Shown here in pieces: positions 52,138 through 54,797 of a stretch of DNA of 54,797 bases. The DNA is from CAWFPR01 sp963817635. Lineage in GTDB: Bacteria; Acidobacteriota; Vicinamibacteria; Vicinamibacterales; 2-12-FULL-66-21. Below the pieces are notes generated by a model that ran no database searches, had not been told where the DNA came from, and was given only the letters and a program-made list of their open reading frames with translations. The position numbers and the translations under genes were made by a program. Where the stretch lies: NCBI GenBank assembly GCA_963817635.1, contig CAWFPR010000030.1:1-54797 (forward strand), written 5' to 3'. How positions within the stretch are numbered: position 1 is the stretch's first letter; each line of letters begins with the position of its first letter.

Positions 52138-52257
52138 GGTCCCCTGACATACGCTGGCTCCGTGACGCGCTTTGTCAGCGGGGCCATCATCGCCGCGCTC
52201 TGTGGCGCCCGCAGCGTTCGGCACATCCGACCCGTCGATGCTCTGCGCAGTGAGTAG
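52138..52257 (+). pseudogene. ADOP permease tail remnant (about 40 codons)
   Basis: In frame from 52138: the blocks GPLTYAGSVTRFVSGAIIAA and LCGARSVRHIRPVDALRSE end at TAG 52255-52257. This is the last membrane helix and cytoplasmic tail of an ADOP permease (compare PARRATHLDPAVILRRE at 51927). Upstream sequence (51928-52137) has no recognisable gene. The rest of that ADOP copy is gone. Confidence 0.75.
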
Positions 52258-52347
52258 CCGGGCGCGCGCTCCTGTCTGATTTCCGGGCGCCTGCCGGAAC
52301 CTCGCTCGGCCGGGCGACGTAGGACAGTCGACATCAAGGAGTTCGCA

Positions 52348-54740
<2,393 letters not shown>

Positions 54741-54760
54741 CCATCACCTCGACACGCTGA

Positions 54761-54793
54761 GGCGCGGCGGCAGCACGACTGCCGCTCAGCGCC
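54761..54793. terminator. Hairpin after the last ADOP gene
   Basis: GCGGCAG (54767-54773), loop CACGA, CTGCCGC (54779-54785), with outer arms GGCGC/GCGCC separated by a small bulge. It begins 20 bp after the stop. The window ends before any U-tract could be seen. Confidence 0.5.
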
Positions 54794-54797
54794 GTCC

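Overview
This window looks like a chromosomal segment of a high-GC acidobacterium, probably close to Vicinamibacteria. The main lineage evidence is several long FtsX/MacB-type permeases of the ADOP kind (acidobacterial duplicated orphan permeases), two secreted proteins resembling the VWFA-related acidobacterial family (TIGR03436), and very GC-rich DNA. I see no tRNA, rRNA, CRISPR array, IS element or phage gene. The assignment is inference from gene families; no 16S is present.

Layout. 1-5.1 kb: the 3' part of an ADOP permease, a roughly 120-bp minisatellite, a badly frameshifted secreted-protein gene, and an ArsR regulator coupled to an SRPBCC/NTF2-like fusion. 5.1-10 kb: a secreted coiled-coil protein, a beta-propeller/phosphoesterase/universal-stress-protein fusion, and a secreted jelly-roll protein. 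10.2-15.5 kb: dienelactone hydrolase followed by a MacAB-like ABC export set (ATPase, permease, periplasmic adaptor). 15.4-21.9 kb: small hypothetical genes, a secreted DUF4412-like protein, a GH20 hexosaminidase and a PAS/GAF hybrid histidine kinase. 21.8-28.4 kb (minus strand): argG, a VWFA protein, an amidinohydrolase with an AdiC-like permease, and a second VWFA protein. 28.4-42.7 kb: secreted hydrolases and peptidases (anchored alpha/beta hydrolase, tricorn-like protease, cyanophycinase-like S51 peptidase, second alpha/beta hydrolase, M14 carboxypeptidase), a NatAB-like ABC pair and tryptophan 2,3-dioxygenase. 42.7-54.8 kb: an ECF sigma factor with a small partner, then ADOP permeases mixed with ADOP and amidohydrolase remnants and a two-gene DUF5674 module.

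The most coherent theme is uptake and breakdown of peptides and nitrogen-rich compounds (tricorn, M14, S51, GH20, amidinohydrolase/AdiC-like permease, kynA), combined with an ABC export and envelope repertoire.

Two signals span the window. First, a TAnnnT hexamer repeatedly lies about 6 nt before the start codon with no Shine-Dalgarno sequence, which predicts leaderless transcription of a large share of the genes. Second, about thirty single-base frame changes interrupt otherwise well-conserved reading frames, mostly outside 25.2-36.7 kb. These look more like consensus-sequence indels than gene decay, so most affected genes are annotated here as one CDS with the break located.
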